Assembly (NCBI GenBank): GCA_019918135.1
Contig: WBZZ01002368.1
Coordinates: 79,501 to 143,500, forward strand
Origin: Paulinella micropora
Taxonomy: Eukaryota > Cercozoa > Imbricatea > Euglyphida > Paulinellidae
Reading direction: 5' to 3'
Length of the DNA stretch: 64,000 nt
In this document: piece after piece, positions 43,194 to 53,705 of the stretch
Position numbering within the stretch: the stretch's first letter is position 1
Layout: each line of letters begins with the position of its first letter
The notes under the pieces: model-generated
Database searches by the model: none
Told to the model about the DNA's origin: nothing
Seen by the model: the letters and a program-made list of their open reading frames with translations, nothing else
Translations under genes and position numbers: made by a program

Positions 43194-44007
43194 ATGAGCG
43201 ATCCAGAGTATCTAGCGCTGACCTACCTCAAGCTCTTGCGCCCTGCGCCCGTGCTCTACGTGCAGGGAGGGGTTAAGGGGTTGTCTGACTACTGCAAGGA
43301 CGGGAGCAGGCAGGCTGCAGGCGCAGGTCATCAGCCGGCCGCTAGAGTTTCTGCCGCGGCTGAACGCGGCCACAGAGTCTTCTAACTTGCGCGTTTCGTT
43401 ATTGGACTGGTTTTCTTGCAAGCGAGGCAAGGAGTGCCTGGCATACTCGCAGCCGCTGTGCCAGAGGCCTGCTGGTGTCGACCCCCGGACAAAAACGGCC
43501 ATTCCTCGCAGGCCGGGCCCGCTGTTGATGCAGTTGTCGGCCGAAGAACTATGGATCTACAACTACTACGAGACATTCATGCTCAGGCCAGGAGCCAACG
43601 AGGATAACTTTTTAAAGTACATGCGCGCGCAGGCGGGCGAGGACGATACACACAGGTTTATGAAGATGGCCGCGGAGAGCTACAACCTCTTGCGGGGCAT
43701 AACCTCTGACTGTCTGTGCGTGCTGTGCTACCGCGACGTGTCCTGCAAGTGGATAGAATTGTGCCGCCAAGGCCTGGCTCAGGCCGAGCAGGGCGTGCTA
43801 CTGCAGCGATCGGTCATGGCACAGTCCCCGACTGGTTCGTTCGAGTATTGTCACTGGGCCCTGCAGCCCCTGCCTGAATCGATTCTGACTGGATTTTGCC
43901 AGCCGGTCCCCAAGCCGTGGCTCCATAAGCTGCGCTGGCGCTGGCGAGAAGTTGGCGGGGTCCAGCACCTGTTTCTGGACCAGTCAGATATTTTGACGAC
44001 GCAGTAA
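43194..44007 (+). pseudogene. Unknown protein of the GC-rich block, one frameshift
   Basis: ATG at 43194 (MSDPEYLALTYLKLLRP), a frame change near 43300-43320, then a frame to TAA at 44005. The total is about 270 residues. The central part has IYNYYETFMLRPGANEDNF and CLCVLCYRDVSCKW (several cysteines). No family is recognised. AATAAA follows four bases after the stop... the gene ends as host-transcribed genes do. Confidence 0.5.
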
Positions 44008-44008
44008 C

Positions 44009-44014
44009 AATAAA
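44009..44014 (+). terminator. Polyadenylation signal
   Basis: AATAAA directly after the stop at 44007. Confidence 0.55.
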
Positions 44015-44328
44015 AACAGAATTTTTTAACAACAACAAAGAAAAAAGGTGCCGGCGGCAAAGAAAAAGAAAGCAGGCTATGCCGGATTTCATGGTGGCTT
44101 TTCTCCGACCCTTCCTCCTCTTGTCCTCCCTCCAACTTAAGCATTTAAAAAAGCAGGGCGCCGGGGCGGCCACCGAGAGGAGAAACGGGGGGGGGGCGGA
44201 CAAAAATAAATCAGGGCAGCAAAAAAAAGGGGGGGGGGGGTAAAGGCGGCGGTGGGGGGGGGGCCGAAGGGCTGGGAGCACGGAGAAAAAAGGGTCCAAA
44301 AAAATAGAGCAAAAAAAGTCGTTTGTGT

Positions 44329-45690
44329 ATGATCAACGCGGCCTGGAACAAGTACCGCATGGGCGAGATCAGGCGCGCGTTGCGGGAGGTCGTGGTGCAA
44401 GAGCTGCCCCCGCCCCCGCGGCCAAACGTCGGTCTGTTCGCTTTGCGGAACGTACAGACCATGTTGCTGCCACAAGCGTTGCTAGAGGCCGTGGATCACA
44501 CGTTTACGCTCCGCATTACGTACGTGGAATGGGGCGGTGGTGCGGATGGCGGCGACAAGCCCGTCGGTTTCTGCGGGAACCTGGATATCTTGCAAACACT
44601 GAAGCACGTGCAGATCCAAGTGCCCGCGGACCGGATGCGGGACATGGAGGTGCTGCCGCTAGACCGTACGTTGCCTTCCCAGTTTACCACACGCAACAGC
44701 GTCGCGCTGGAGCTCGTCGCGGAGAACAAGAACCGCCACGCGCCGGCGTGCGAGGAATTGCGCGCGGCATCAGACGCCGCGCGCCCGCCCGGCTCGACGA
44801 CTCGGAGTGGTGGCGTTTGCTACGCGAGCGCGAGCCGGAGCTTTACGCGCGCGTGCTGCGCTCGTTGTCGCTGGCGCCCGACGACGACCTGCACGTGGAC
44901 CTGGCTTCTGGCGGCGAGGCGGGGCTGTTCTGCGACGAACAGCTCGAGGCGCTGCTAGCAGCGCTGGGCGTGCGGCCGGTCTACCTGGAGGAACTGCGCA
45001 CAGCCGCGGGGCGGCCGACTGTCTTGGCGCCTGGCCTGGCCAGGACAGTGCTAGCGTACCTGCTGCCGGGCGAATCGTTGCACTTAAGATGTTGGGCTAC
45101 CAAGGGCTCGGCCGTCATGAACGGGCTTTTCAAGAAGGGCCTGGTCACGCGAGGCTGGAGTCCAAGGTGCGTTTGTCAGCCCGGGTTGGCTACGAGGTGC
45201 GGGCCTGCTGCCCACCGGAGTTTTCGACGTGGAAGATACCGGCACGATTGTAGTGGCCCGGCCGTGGCACTGCACCGCGTGTTTGCGCTGCACGACTGCG
45301 CCGGGCCGTCACGGTCGAGACGCCTGTCAATGCGGCGGCCGCGCCGGACTGGCTGGTGGAGGTTGAGAGCTACGGAGCGGAAACCCCCAGACAATTGCTC
45401 GAGCAGTGCTTCGATTGTTTGCGCGAGACGAAGCGGACAAGGCCGGGCCCCACCGCCGCCTTGTACGATTCCTCCTCCTCCTCCTCAGCGTACGATCCGT
45501 CGTCAGTGGTCCTGCAACAGTGCCTGTTTCGCCCTCGTACCAACCGTCGTCACCTGCAACAGTGCCTGTTTCGCCCTCGTACCAACCGTCGTCACCTGCA
45601 ACAGTGCCTGTTTCGCCCTCGTACCAACCGTCATCACCTGCAACAGTGCCTGTTTCGCCTCCAACCGAGCCGACTTCGCCGTCCCCTTAA
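44329..45690 (+). pseudogene. Unknown protein with C-terminal 14-residue repeats, frameshifted
   Basis: It starts at ATG 44329 (MINAAWNKYRMGEIRRALRE), with VGLFALRNVQTMLLPQALLE and FTLRITYVEWGGG near the start. The frame changes near 44780 and again near 45170-45250 and 45400. The C-terminus consists of three full and one partial copy of a 42-base repeat (45511-45661) encoding PATVPVSPSYQPSS. No family is recognised. A Pro/Ser-rich repeat tail suggests a flexible linker or surface-exposed stalk. Confidence 0.5.
45511..45661 (+). repeat. 42-bp coding tandem repeat (3.6 copies)
   Basis: Units at 45511, 45553, 45595 and 45637; almost identical, with one T/G change in the third. They are in frame with a Pro/Ser-rich peptide ending at 45690. 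Confidence 0.92.
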
Positions 45691-46284
45691 AAAACTCCGT
45701 GGCTAACGTTACTGCACGTATTTTCTTTTCCTATTCCCGCCCCTTACCACTCCCCACCCCTGCCCTCCCCCTTTTCCCAGTTAAATAAAAAAAACTTTCT
45801 TGACGCGGCCCCCCCCCCCCCCACTCTTCCCAACCCTACCAAGAAGTGCCCTCCTACCTGCCCTCATCCCACGGCTCCTCCCTCCCCGGTTGTTGGAAAT
45901 TTCCAAACAAAATCTACAACAACAACAGCATAACGTTGGGCGCACTTGTTTGGCAAAAAAAGGAACTCCTGCCCCCCCCCCACTCTAGGATGGGCCAGCG
46001 GCCCCCCCCCCGTCATTCTCTTTTGTAAAACATATCCCTCTGTCTTTTTGGTAATTTCGTTTCTTTCTCGTACCCCCCTCCCTCCCCTTTCTTTCTTTGG
46101 AAGCCCGCTTTTCTTTCTTGTTGGTGTGTGCCCGCGCCCTTCTGTCTCGAAACATGCGCTCTCTGTCTTTTTTGTAATGCTTTTCTTCTCGTACCTTTTT
46201 TTTGTACAGCGCTTCCTTTTTTGTGGCGGATCCTTTTTTCTAGCGCCCAAGCGGAGCGGGAGGGGGGGGTAGTACGTTCCTTGC
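45691..46284. other. Spacer with poly-C runs
   Basis: Poly-C runs near 45809-45822, 45973-45981 and 46002-46009, otherwise pyrimidine-rich. No gene recognised. Confidence 0.6.
45784..45789 (+). terminator. Polyadenylation signal
   Basis: AATAAA about 95 bases after the stop at 45690. Confidence 0.5.
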
Positions 46285-48453
46285 ATGTCTTCTTCTTCTC
46301 CCAAACGGCGCCGCTTGGAAGCGCTGGCCGCGCGCGGTGGCTGTGCTCTTACGGCGTTCTTTCCGCACTGGGCCTCTTGGCTCACTCTGCGGGATCAGCT
46401 GGCGCTCTTGCGCCTTTCTTCGCAGTGGAGGTCTCGAGTTTTGCCGTCCGTGCAGCCGCAGCTGTTCCTGCGCCGGGCGCTGACCAAGTGCTACCCCGAC
46501 GCAGACATTGACCCGTGCCACGTGGCTAGCGCGCGCCGCGCAGACTGCCTCTACCAGCCGACCACGACACTCAAGCTCTCGTACTGCCGGGAACAGCCCG
46601 GCCCCGACAGTTTGCAGCCGCACAGGCTCGAGCTCCTCCGCTTGGCCCTGCACTACTACACCCGCGTGACGGAGCTGGACCTCACGTGTGACGCGGCCGC
46701 CGCGGGGGCCTGTTGGCCTTGTGGCACGGGCGCGACGGCCTGCGCACTGTTAGCCTGCGGCTCTACGACGGTTACGACTACGACGAACAAGACCGCCGCC
46801 TCGACTACGAGCTGTTGGTGCGGCCCGCGCTAACATGTCTTTTGCCCAAGGTACAGGAGCTGAGCCTGGACTCGGTGCACTTGGGGGCGAACGGCCTGGG
46901 CGAGCTGTTCCCCGGTGGCTGTGCGCTGGCTCGTCTGTCGCTGCGGCGCTGCAAAAGTTGCGTGCTGTTCGGCCCGGGCTTCGAGCGGCTGGCCCCGACG
47001 CTCGAGGAGCTCCAGCTCTACGAGCCCGGCGGCGCCGACGCCGTGCCGCTGCCTGTCACTACGGGCTCGACTATCTGGCCCCGGCTGCACACATTAGCAG
47101 TGCACGGCGCGTTGACCCCGCAGGAGCTGGTGGACGGCCTGGCGCGGTCCGGCCAGGGCCTGCAGTGGGACCCGGCGTGCACCCCGGCGCTGCGGCACTA
47201 CGAGCTGACGGTGGGCAAGCGCGCCGAGGCCGAGTACGTGCTGGCCGGCCGGGAGGCGGCGGGCGAGTGGGAGGGCGGGCTGCTGGAACGTCTGCGGCTG
47301 GCGCTGTGCCCCCGCACCAAGCGCCCGCGTTCTTGCAGCTTAGGCTGCTGTGTGTGGACCCCGCTGTCGCGACTGTGACCGACCTGCGCGCGCTGCAACA
47401 GCTGGCCCCGTGCAAAATGACCATCGTAGACCGCGGCCCGCCGCCGCAGGCGTTCGGCCAGCACCCGGCCGGCGACCTGCTGGCGCACTGCCTAAACTCC
47501 GACGGGCCGCGGCAGCTGGGCGTGCTGCTGGGCCTGCGGAGCCTGGCGATTGCACACTCCGCCGACGACGAGCGGGCGCGGCTCCGCGCCTGGTCCGCGT
47601 CTTTGCGGCGCGTGTTCTCGAAGGTCGTCACACAGTCTAGCCGCAAGGTCTGGTTCCGCTCTTTTGCCTTGGCCGGCTACCTGCCCGAAGAGCCGCGCTT
47701 CGACCTGCGAGAGCTGCTGGAGGTGCAGCGCAGCTGTTGGCACGGCCTGTGCTCGCTGGCGTCACCCGTCCACTGTGCGCAGCTGTGGCTGCTGGACGGC
47801 GAGGGTACTGGACCGCCGATGCCGTCGGTGGCGCTGCCGGCGGCGGCGCGCGGCAAGTTCTCGCTGGTGCGGCGCTTCCGGTCGCCGCGCGGGAGCTGGC
47901 GTACGCGGTGCGGGAAATGGAGCTGTACTTGACACCGTACGAGGTCGCCCTGCTCAGGGGCCGGGGCAGCTGGGCCGAGAAGTCCGGGCTGGTGTCGCGC
48001 GCTCTTTGGACGTGGCTGGTCTGTTCGGGGCTGCTGCCCGGCGCCCCAGTGGGTGAGCCTCTGGCGCTGCTGAACGGGCGGCGCGGCGACCAGTTGCGGT
48101 GGCCGTACGCCCTGCCCTGGTTTGCCAGGGCCGAGAAACGGCGCCTGCTGCTGAACTATGCGGCGATGATCTGGACAGTGCTGAGAGCCGTCGCGCGCAC
48201 CGGGGAACAGATCCGTGGCTAAGACATGCGCTTGTTGGAGCTGTGGCGGGTGCTAGACCGGCTGAAGCGCGAGCGGGCCTACTTGTGGGGCTACGTGCTG
48301 CAAGACAACAAGCGGCGTCTGCTGACGCAGCGGCTGGTAGCGCAGCTGCCAGCCCTGCTGGACACGGCACTGTCGCGGGCCTACGACGAGGCCAGCTGGC
48401 AGGAAATGCACACGCGCATCTGGCGGCCGCTGAAGAAGGCGCTCGCGGCTTGA
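46285..48453 (+). pseudogene. F-box/LRR-type protein, frameshifted
   Basis: ATG at 46285 (MSSSSPKRRRLEALAARGG), then a probable F-box-like segment (FFPHWASWLTLRDQLALLRL). Frame changes near 46700, 47340 and 47900. Leucine-rich repeats are visible (VQELSLDSVHLG, CALARLSLRRCK, LEELQLYEPGG). A long C-terminal part ends at TAA 48220-48222, but the same frame continues at once as another 76 codons (MRLLELWRVLDRLK) to 48453, so the TAA may be a nonsense change. Together this would be about 720 residues. It is related in type to the F-box/LRR gene at 37.7-38.8 kb. A ubiquitin-ligase adaptor role is inferred from the family. Confidence 0.55.
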
Positions 48454-48771
48454 TATTTTTTGTTAACCAAAGTACGTGCTTGTAAGAAAAAACTACATTC
48501 ATTTGCGGCTTTCCAGCATACAAGCAACAACGACAAACGATACGTCGCAGAAATCAAGCACGTGCATCTCGACAACAGGTACCTGCAGGATGAGGGAACC
48601 GAATTCCGCTTTTTTTCAATTGATTGCAAAGAATCATTTGAACAACTCCCTCGAATTTAGCACAGAAAATTTCTCCCCCAAAAAGACAGAACCAGTGCAC
48701 TGACCAGAAAAACAAACTCAGGTGCGACACCAGCCACGAATCCAAATTCGATTCACCCCCCCACGATTTCC

Positions 48772-49474
48772 TTAATGCTCCAATTTGAGAGAAACAGCGG
48801 AAGACGGAGGAGTCAGAAAGGGATTTTTAAGAAGGGACTTTTCGCGTAGCTGCATTTTGAGTAATGGTAATGACGGCGTCTTGACCGTTGTCACTGCCAG
48901 GCCCCTCACGATAACCTGCCCGGCCTGTAATTCTGAGTGTTTGGCTGTATTCGTGTCCTTGGTTGGTTCGTCATTAGCACTGTCGGAGAGGCTTTCTGTA
49001 AACGAATCGTTTTGGTTAAGATCTGGAACGACCGCGGTCGGCGCTATGCCTTTCTCGCTGTTCCCCTGCACCACCTGACGTCGCGACTGGCTCACTCTGA
49101 CATGTCTTTTCTTCCGACGATGACTTCGACGCTCTCAACCTGCCCAGCGTCTGGATCGGGTGTTCGGCTGTATTCGTGTCGTTGGTGGGTGCGTCATTAG
49201 CCACGTCGGTACCAAGGCTTGTTGTAAGCGAGTCGTGCTGGTTAGAAACCCGGCCGAGTCCCCTGCTGCGTCGGGGTGGACCCTTCAGGTCCGTCACTCC
49301 GACATCCAGTTGCGTCTCGGTGCTTTGGCGAGCGCCTTCTTTTTCTGTGCAGGGTTGTCTCCCTTTTCTGGCAGATTGTTCAACAAATCTCTGTCTAGCT
49401 GGAGATTCTCGTCCACCGCGAATCTGCCAGTGTCTACCTTGGCCAGGCCGGGGTGCCAATCGACTTGCACCCAA
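48772..49474 (-). pseudogene. Degenerate C-terminal repeats of the paralogue cluster
   Basis: Two ORFs (48772-49095 and 49016-49474) contain matching segments: LSDSANDEPTKDTNTAKH and LGTDVANDAPTNDTNTAEH. They look like tandem-repeated, acidic low-complexity tails of the protein encoded by the next upstream ORF, split by frameshifts. No independent function is suggested. Confidence 0.4.
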
Positions 49475-50160
49475 GAAAGCTTCAACGGTTCTAGCTTGTT
49501 AGGCCCTTGTTGGGCCTGGAAGCAAAAGAGTCGGATAGACTGCCACAGTTGGATAAGGCAGGCGTACTGCCGTTCGCTCGGACCCAGGTACAGGTTATCC
49601 AGGTGCCAGTGGAAGATGCTAATCCCTAGCTTTTGATCACGTGATCTCACGAACTTGAAGAACGCAAACGATCGGTGTCCGGGCTTGTCCGCCGCGGCCG
49701 AAGCAACAGAAATTCTGCAGCGGCCTGCTGATGGTGCCTGATCGTGAGCTTTAGAGCGGAAAATCAAATTCAGCTCTTGCAAGCAGATTAACGCTTTCTG
49801 CTCGTCTTCGCCTTCTGAGCTGACACGCCAGGCATGTTGTTGATTTTGTACGAATCTGCCGTTACCCGAATCATTTTTAGTTAATTCTGCTTCTTCATTA
49901 CTGTTTGCCAGGGGTATGCCATTGCGCAGACTCCTTTGTATCCCGTCTATTGTTTCATCAGGCAAATCCTGCCAAACCTTCGGAAATGCATTTGTACCTT
50001 CTTTTGTATTGTGATTGTGCCGCGGAATCGATCCATCTGTTCTCTTCTAGGTAATCCTTCAGAAAGAGAACAGTAGATCTGACCTGATATCTGAACCAGT
50101 TTTGTTTCCACGCTTCGCCAACACACAAGACCGAACTATCTGGCAATGACTGGGTTCCGC
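49294..50160 (-). pseudogene. Unknown protein, paralogue of the gene at 50.3-51.0 kb
   Basis: The main frame is 49294-49965, extended upstream as FPKVWQDLPDETIDGI; a different frame (49958-50164) carries a further N-terminal part, so a frameshift lies near 49960. No start codon is certain. The central block SFAFFKF, then SIFHWHLDNL, then QLWQSIRLF corresponds to SLAAFRF, NVFHVHFGLD and ALWDAIQKW in the neighbouring gene. No family is recognised. Confidence 0.5.
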
Positions 50161-50338
50161 CCATACCGTTCCTCTGAAATAGCTAACAATTTCTGTTTTA
50201 CTATGTATTTGTCTGGTGTTTATTCTCAGAGATACCATTTTTTTTATCTTTGCTTGTGAAAGTAGTCGCTTCCGCCACATTTTCCACCTCCCCCCTTCCT
50301 CCCCTTCTTCCTTCCCTCCCTTTACTCCTGCCTCCTCC

Positions 50339-50992
50339 TCACACAGGCCCGTTCACAGGTTCCACAAAATCTTGTTCGAAGTTCGTAGTAAAAGCCCCGC
50401 TGGCCGTAGTTACTCTTGCAAACTTCGTTTGCCTTAAATAAGCACCAATAACCTGATTTCTACCCATTTCGAACCTCGGCTGTTGGTCGACAAACACGTC
50501 TGCCCCGGAGCTGTCTGGTGCGTACCTCTCTGTTTCCGGAAGAAGATCTCCTAAGGGCTGACGGGGCCAGGAGAAAACTACCTGTTTGGTTTTGTTCACC
50601 AAATTCTTGTTTTTGTTCATCCACTTCTGAATAGCGTCCCACAACGCCAGAACGTGAATGTTTCTGTTCTCGTCAGCTACGTCCAGGCCGAAATGCACGT
50701 GAAAGACGTTCATCACTTGCTGTTTCTTGTTCTGTGCATCTGTTTCTTCTTGGAACCGAAAGGCAGCCAGTGATTGATTGTTAAGGGCAATGAACACTCT
50801 GTGCTTGGTGTTTGTTGATTCTTTGCACTCCTTGTTGAATCTGTCAGAACAAATGAACTTCAGCTGGCTCAAGCATTGCTCTTTTCTCTTGTCCTCAGCT
50901 GGGCCGTTGTTGCTGGACTTCCCTGCTATCCTGTCCCATAAATCCCGAGCATAGAATTTGGGCACGTTCGCTTTTTCGCTTTCTTCAGACAT
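50339..50992 (-). CDS. Unknown protein, intact member of a tandem paralogue pair
   Basis: 217 residues from ATG at 50992. Composition is unremarkable and no signal peptide or membrane segment is seen. It contains NVFHVHFGLDVADENRNIHV, a histidine-rich beta strand matched in the downstream paralogue. It is AT-richer than the block's other genes. The pair suggests local gene duplication, as is common in large DNA viruses. Confidence 0.6.
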   Translation of the reverse strand: MSEESEKANVPKFYARDLWDRIAGKSSNNGPAEDKRKEQCLSQLKFICSDRFNKECKESTNTKHRVFIALNNQSLAAFRFQEETDAQNKKQQVMNVFHVHFGLDVADENRNIHVLALWDAIQKWMNKNKNLVNKTKQVVFSWPRQPLGDLLPETERYAPDSSGADVFVDQQPRFEMGRNQVIGAYLRQTKFARVTTASGAFTTNFEQDFVEPVNGPV

Positions 50993-51498
50993 TCCTCAGC
51001 ACTAGCCGGATCGATTTGTTTGAGATATTGAAGCGCTTTCAAATTTATCACTTCAAAATTGTGATTGTTTTTTTACAGCTTGCTCCACGCACACTACCTC
51101 GCCTACCGGCACCTCTACGGCACTGTCTGTGTCATGCGAGCGCTCCAAAGCCATGACAACACTAAAAGAAGAAAGGCCAAGAGAATTTTCCTTATTATAT
51201 TGAAAAAAGAACGCTGTGAAATTTTCTCCTGCGGTAAAATGCCGGGAGACGGGGCCAAAGGGGATTCATCTCTCTCTGCCCCTTTGGCCCGCCTTCGTGT
51301 CTTCACACCCTCTCCCCCCCCCCCCGGTCCGCAGCAGAAAGGCGCGGGCGGTAAAGTCTGACGAATTATTCTTCTGATTACCAGACATTTTTTTTATATC
51401 TCGTCACCACGCTTGTACATTTTCTGTTGTGTTTGAAGGCACGTTTTTTTTTTTGATCGAAAAGAAAGAAAAAAAATTAAGCATCTTTTTTTTTGTTG
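50993..51498. other. Spacer, nothing recognised
   Basis: AT-richer with one poly-C run near 51317-51326. No gene with coding character. Confidence 0.5.
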
Positions 51499-52949
51499 AT
51501 GACGAGCGACCCGGTTGAGTTTGCGCGGTTCGTCCGGTTCGCGACTTCCAAGCCCTTCAATGCGGAGAGGTGGGGGCCGGTGCGCTCCGTCCGCTCGGCC
51601 GAGCGCTCCTGTGAGGCCGCGGGACATTTCCTGCGCTTTGCCCGCGGGCAAAGGTTGCAGCAGCTGTTCTTTGAAACGGAGTCCGGCGTGTGGCGCACGA
51701 GGTTGCGGCGGCTTTTGCGCAAATGGATCGAGCACCTGCAAACCACATGTGGCACCGGCTGGGAGGGCTGCCACCTGGCCGCTTCCTACCCCAGGCCCAT
51801 CTTCGTGTACGCCGCGCTGCCGCACCCGGGGCGCGCGGTCGACCTGCGTGCCGTTTGCCTGGCCATCTTCACGCCCTTCCTGCGGCAGCTGCGCCTGCTG
51901 TCCAGGGCCGAGGTAGCGTACCACCCGAAAGAACGAAACCTTCAGCTGACGTTCTGGGACCTCGTTGCGGCGCGGACCGTCGCGGGCGGCAGGTTCGTCA
52001 CCCAGTACGGAACGCGCGGCGCCCTGCGCCGAGCTCGTCAGGGCGCTGGCAGCGTCGGCCCAAGGGCACGCGCGCTACGAAGCGCTGCGCGACTTGGTGC
52101 TGCTGTGCTTTGCCTCCCTCAGCCCGCAGCCGCGCGCCGAGATCGTGCGGCGCCTGCGGTTCGGCGCGTCGCTGCGCAGGTCGCGCTGCCGTTGGTCGCT
52201 CGACCTCAGCGACCCGCTCGAGCCGGCGAGCAGGCACAAGACGTCAATCTACTACTACAAGCGTCACTACCGCCTGCCGCTCCCGCAGCAACAACTAGCA
52301 ATGGGCGGCCGCGTGGTGCCGCTGTTGGTGAGGGTGCTGGACGAGTGGCGCTGGTGGGGCACGGCGCTCGGCGCGTCGGACTTCGTGTTCTGCGAGCGCT
52401 TCCCGCTCGCCGCAGACCCGGCGCTGCCGCTGTTCAGTGATCTGCCCTTCTGCGCGCGGCTGCCGACCGACGAGACGCCGACGGTGCCTCCCGCGCGGCT
52501 GGACGCGTGGCTGGTGCGGGTGCTCACTGGACATTGCGGCGCACGCGCGGCGGCGCTGCGTGCCTTCCATTTGCGCAAGCTGAACGAGACGTTCCTAGCA
52601 CAGATGGTGGCCTCGCCCGAGCTCAGCGCGCGGCTGCCGTACGTGCTGAACACGCGGTCGATGCACGAGACGTTCGCCTGGTCACACGCTAGAGGTGGCC
52701 GAACGCCATTACGTACAATTCCCGGTGTTCCGAGAGGCGCTGCGCAGCCGCGTGCGGGCGCTGGAGTTCGTGTGTCGTTCGTTCGGGTACGAGCACGGCC
52801 GGCTTAGGCTGCAGCCGTGGCTCGCGCGGGAGTGGGCGCGCGCCGACCCTAATTTCACTAATTTACAGCCAGTAATGGCGAGGCCGCACACACCTCCTCC
52901 CGGCCGCCGTCCATGCACAGAGGCTAGGCCCCGCCGTGCGTCCTGCTAA
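51499..52949 (+). pseudogene. Tyrosine-recombinase-like protein, two frameshifts
   Basis: ATG at 51499 (MTSDPVEFARFVRF). Three frames make up the gene: 51499-about 52030, 51965-about 52690 and 52695-52949. The pattern in the second and third frames fits the tyrosine recombinase fold: PQPRAEIVRRLRFG (first Arg box), HKTSIYYYKRHYRLPLP (the beta-hairpin Lys), FHLRKLNETF (H-x-x-R) and, after the frame change, MHETFAWSHARGG and AERHYVQF (third His and the nucleophile Tyr). Enzymes of this class integrate or resolve viral and transposon DNA. The pattern was matched by eye and is not proved. Confidence 0.55.
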
Positions 52950-53055
52950 GTGAAAGAAACACTTGGGCCTTAAAAAAACTTTCTGTCTCAATTTTAATTA
53001 TTTTAAAAAAACGGGGGGCGGCCTTCTTCAACATTGTGTGTTTTTAGCTTCTTCT
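52950..53055. other. Short spacer
   Basis: Poly-A and poly-T-rich stretch between converging genes. Confidence 0.5.
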
Positions 53056-53660
53056 TCAGAGGCTAACCCACTCGTCGTCAACGTCCATCTGGTAGTCCCG
53101 GGGTTGGGCACCTCCCCTGTCCACGGCGTCCTCTATTTCTGACTGGTACGGTGAATCTCTTCTCTCCTTAATCAGGCGTTCCAGACTTCTGACCAAAGCC
53201 GGGCCCCGTTCGCAGTGCGCCCCGGCGTGCATCCAAACGCCGCCCTGGTATTGTCGCGAAATTTCGATATAGCGCCGCCAGTACTTTTCGTCCAACAGAA
53301 ACCGCTCGAGGCTCATGCTTTGTCCGTCGAGCGTGATCTGTAACGCAGGAGGCGTCTGCGCCTCGAGCCCGAGATTGACAGGTACGTTCTTGGCGAAGAA
53401 TCTCTTGTTGCGGCAACCGATCTTGTGACAGGGGTGTGCCAGAAAACTCGTTAACTGCGCGTTGAATTCGTTGTAGGCCGGGCCCTGCAGACGCTCTGGC
53501 CTGTAACGCCAGGAGTTCCAGAACAGCGAGCCCTCTCTGCAGTAAAGGTCAGTGTCTGCAAAAACGACCCCGGCCGCCGCCAGCTCCGCCAGCTGCACCG
53601 GGGATAGGTCCTGGCCACGAAATGACAGCGGGGGCCCGTCGCCTTCGGGAGCACCACAAA
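53056..53660 (-). pseudogene. Unknown protein of the GC-rich block, N-terminus cut off by PLV2
   Basis: The C-terminal about 200 residues are in a GC-rich frame (SFRGQDLSPVQLAELAAAG at its start, LERFLLDEKYWRRYIEISRQ in the middle, ending VDDEWVSL). The frame runs on into the AT-rich PLV2 sequence, where it changes character at about 53655-53700, so the N-terminus was lost by insertion or recombination. No family is recognised. Confidence 0.55.
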
Positions 53661-53705
53661 ATGCGAATGAAGCGGTAAATAGGTAATATCTGGATGATAA
53701 TTGTG

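Larger units (their letters stand above)
35030..53660. other. GC-rich intronless block of viral character (candidate endogenous large DNA virus segment)
   Basis: About 18.6 kb with about a dozen tightly packed genes on both strands, no visible introns, coding regions much richer in GC than the flanks, and spacers with homopolymer G/C runs and short AT parts. Contents: seven-helix protein, heliorhodopsin, F-box/LRR protein, pseudokinase-like protein, RING protein, further unknowns, second F-box/LRR-type protein, two paralogous unknowns, tyrosine recombinase. The composition and architecture differ strongly from the intron-rich host gene to the left. Heliorhodopsins occur in some giant viruses and are reported from mirusviruses, which makes such an origin attractive. 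No capsid, terminase, primase or polymerase gene is in the window, so the assignment stays inference. Confidence 0.5.
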
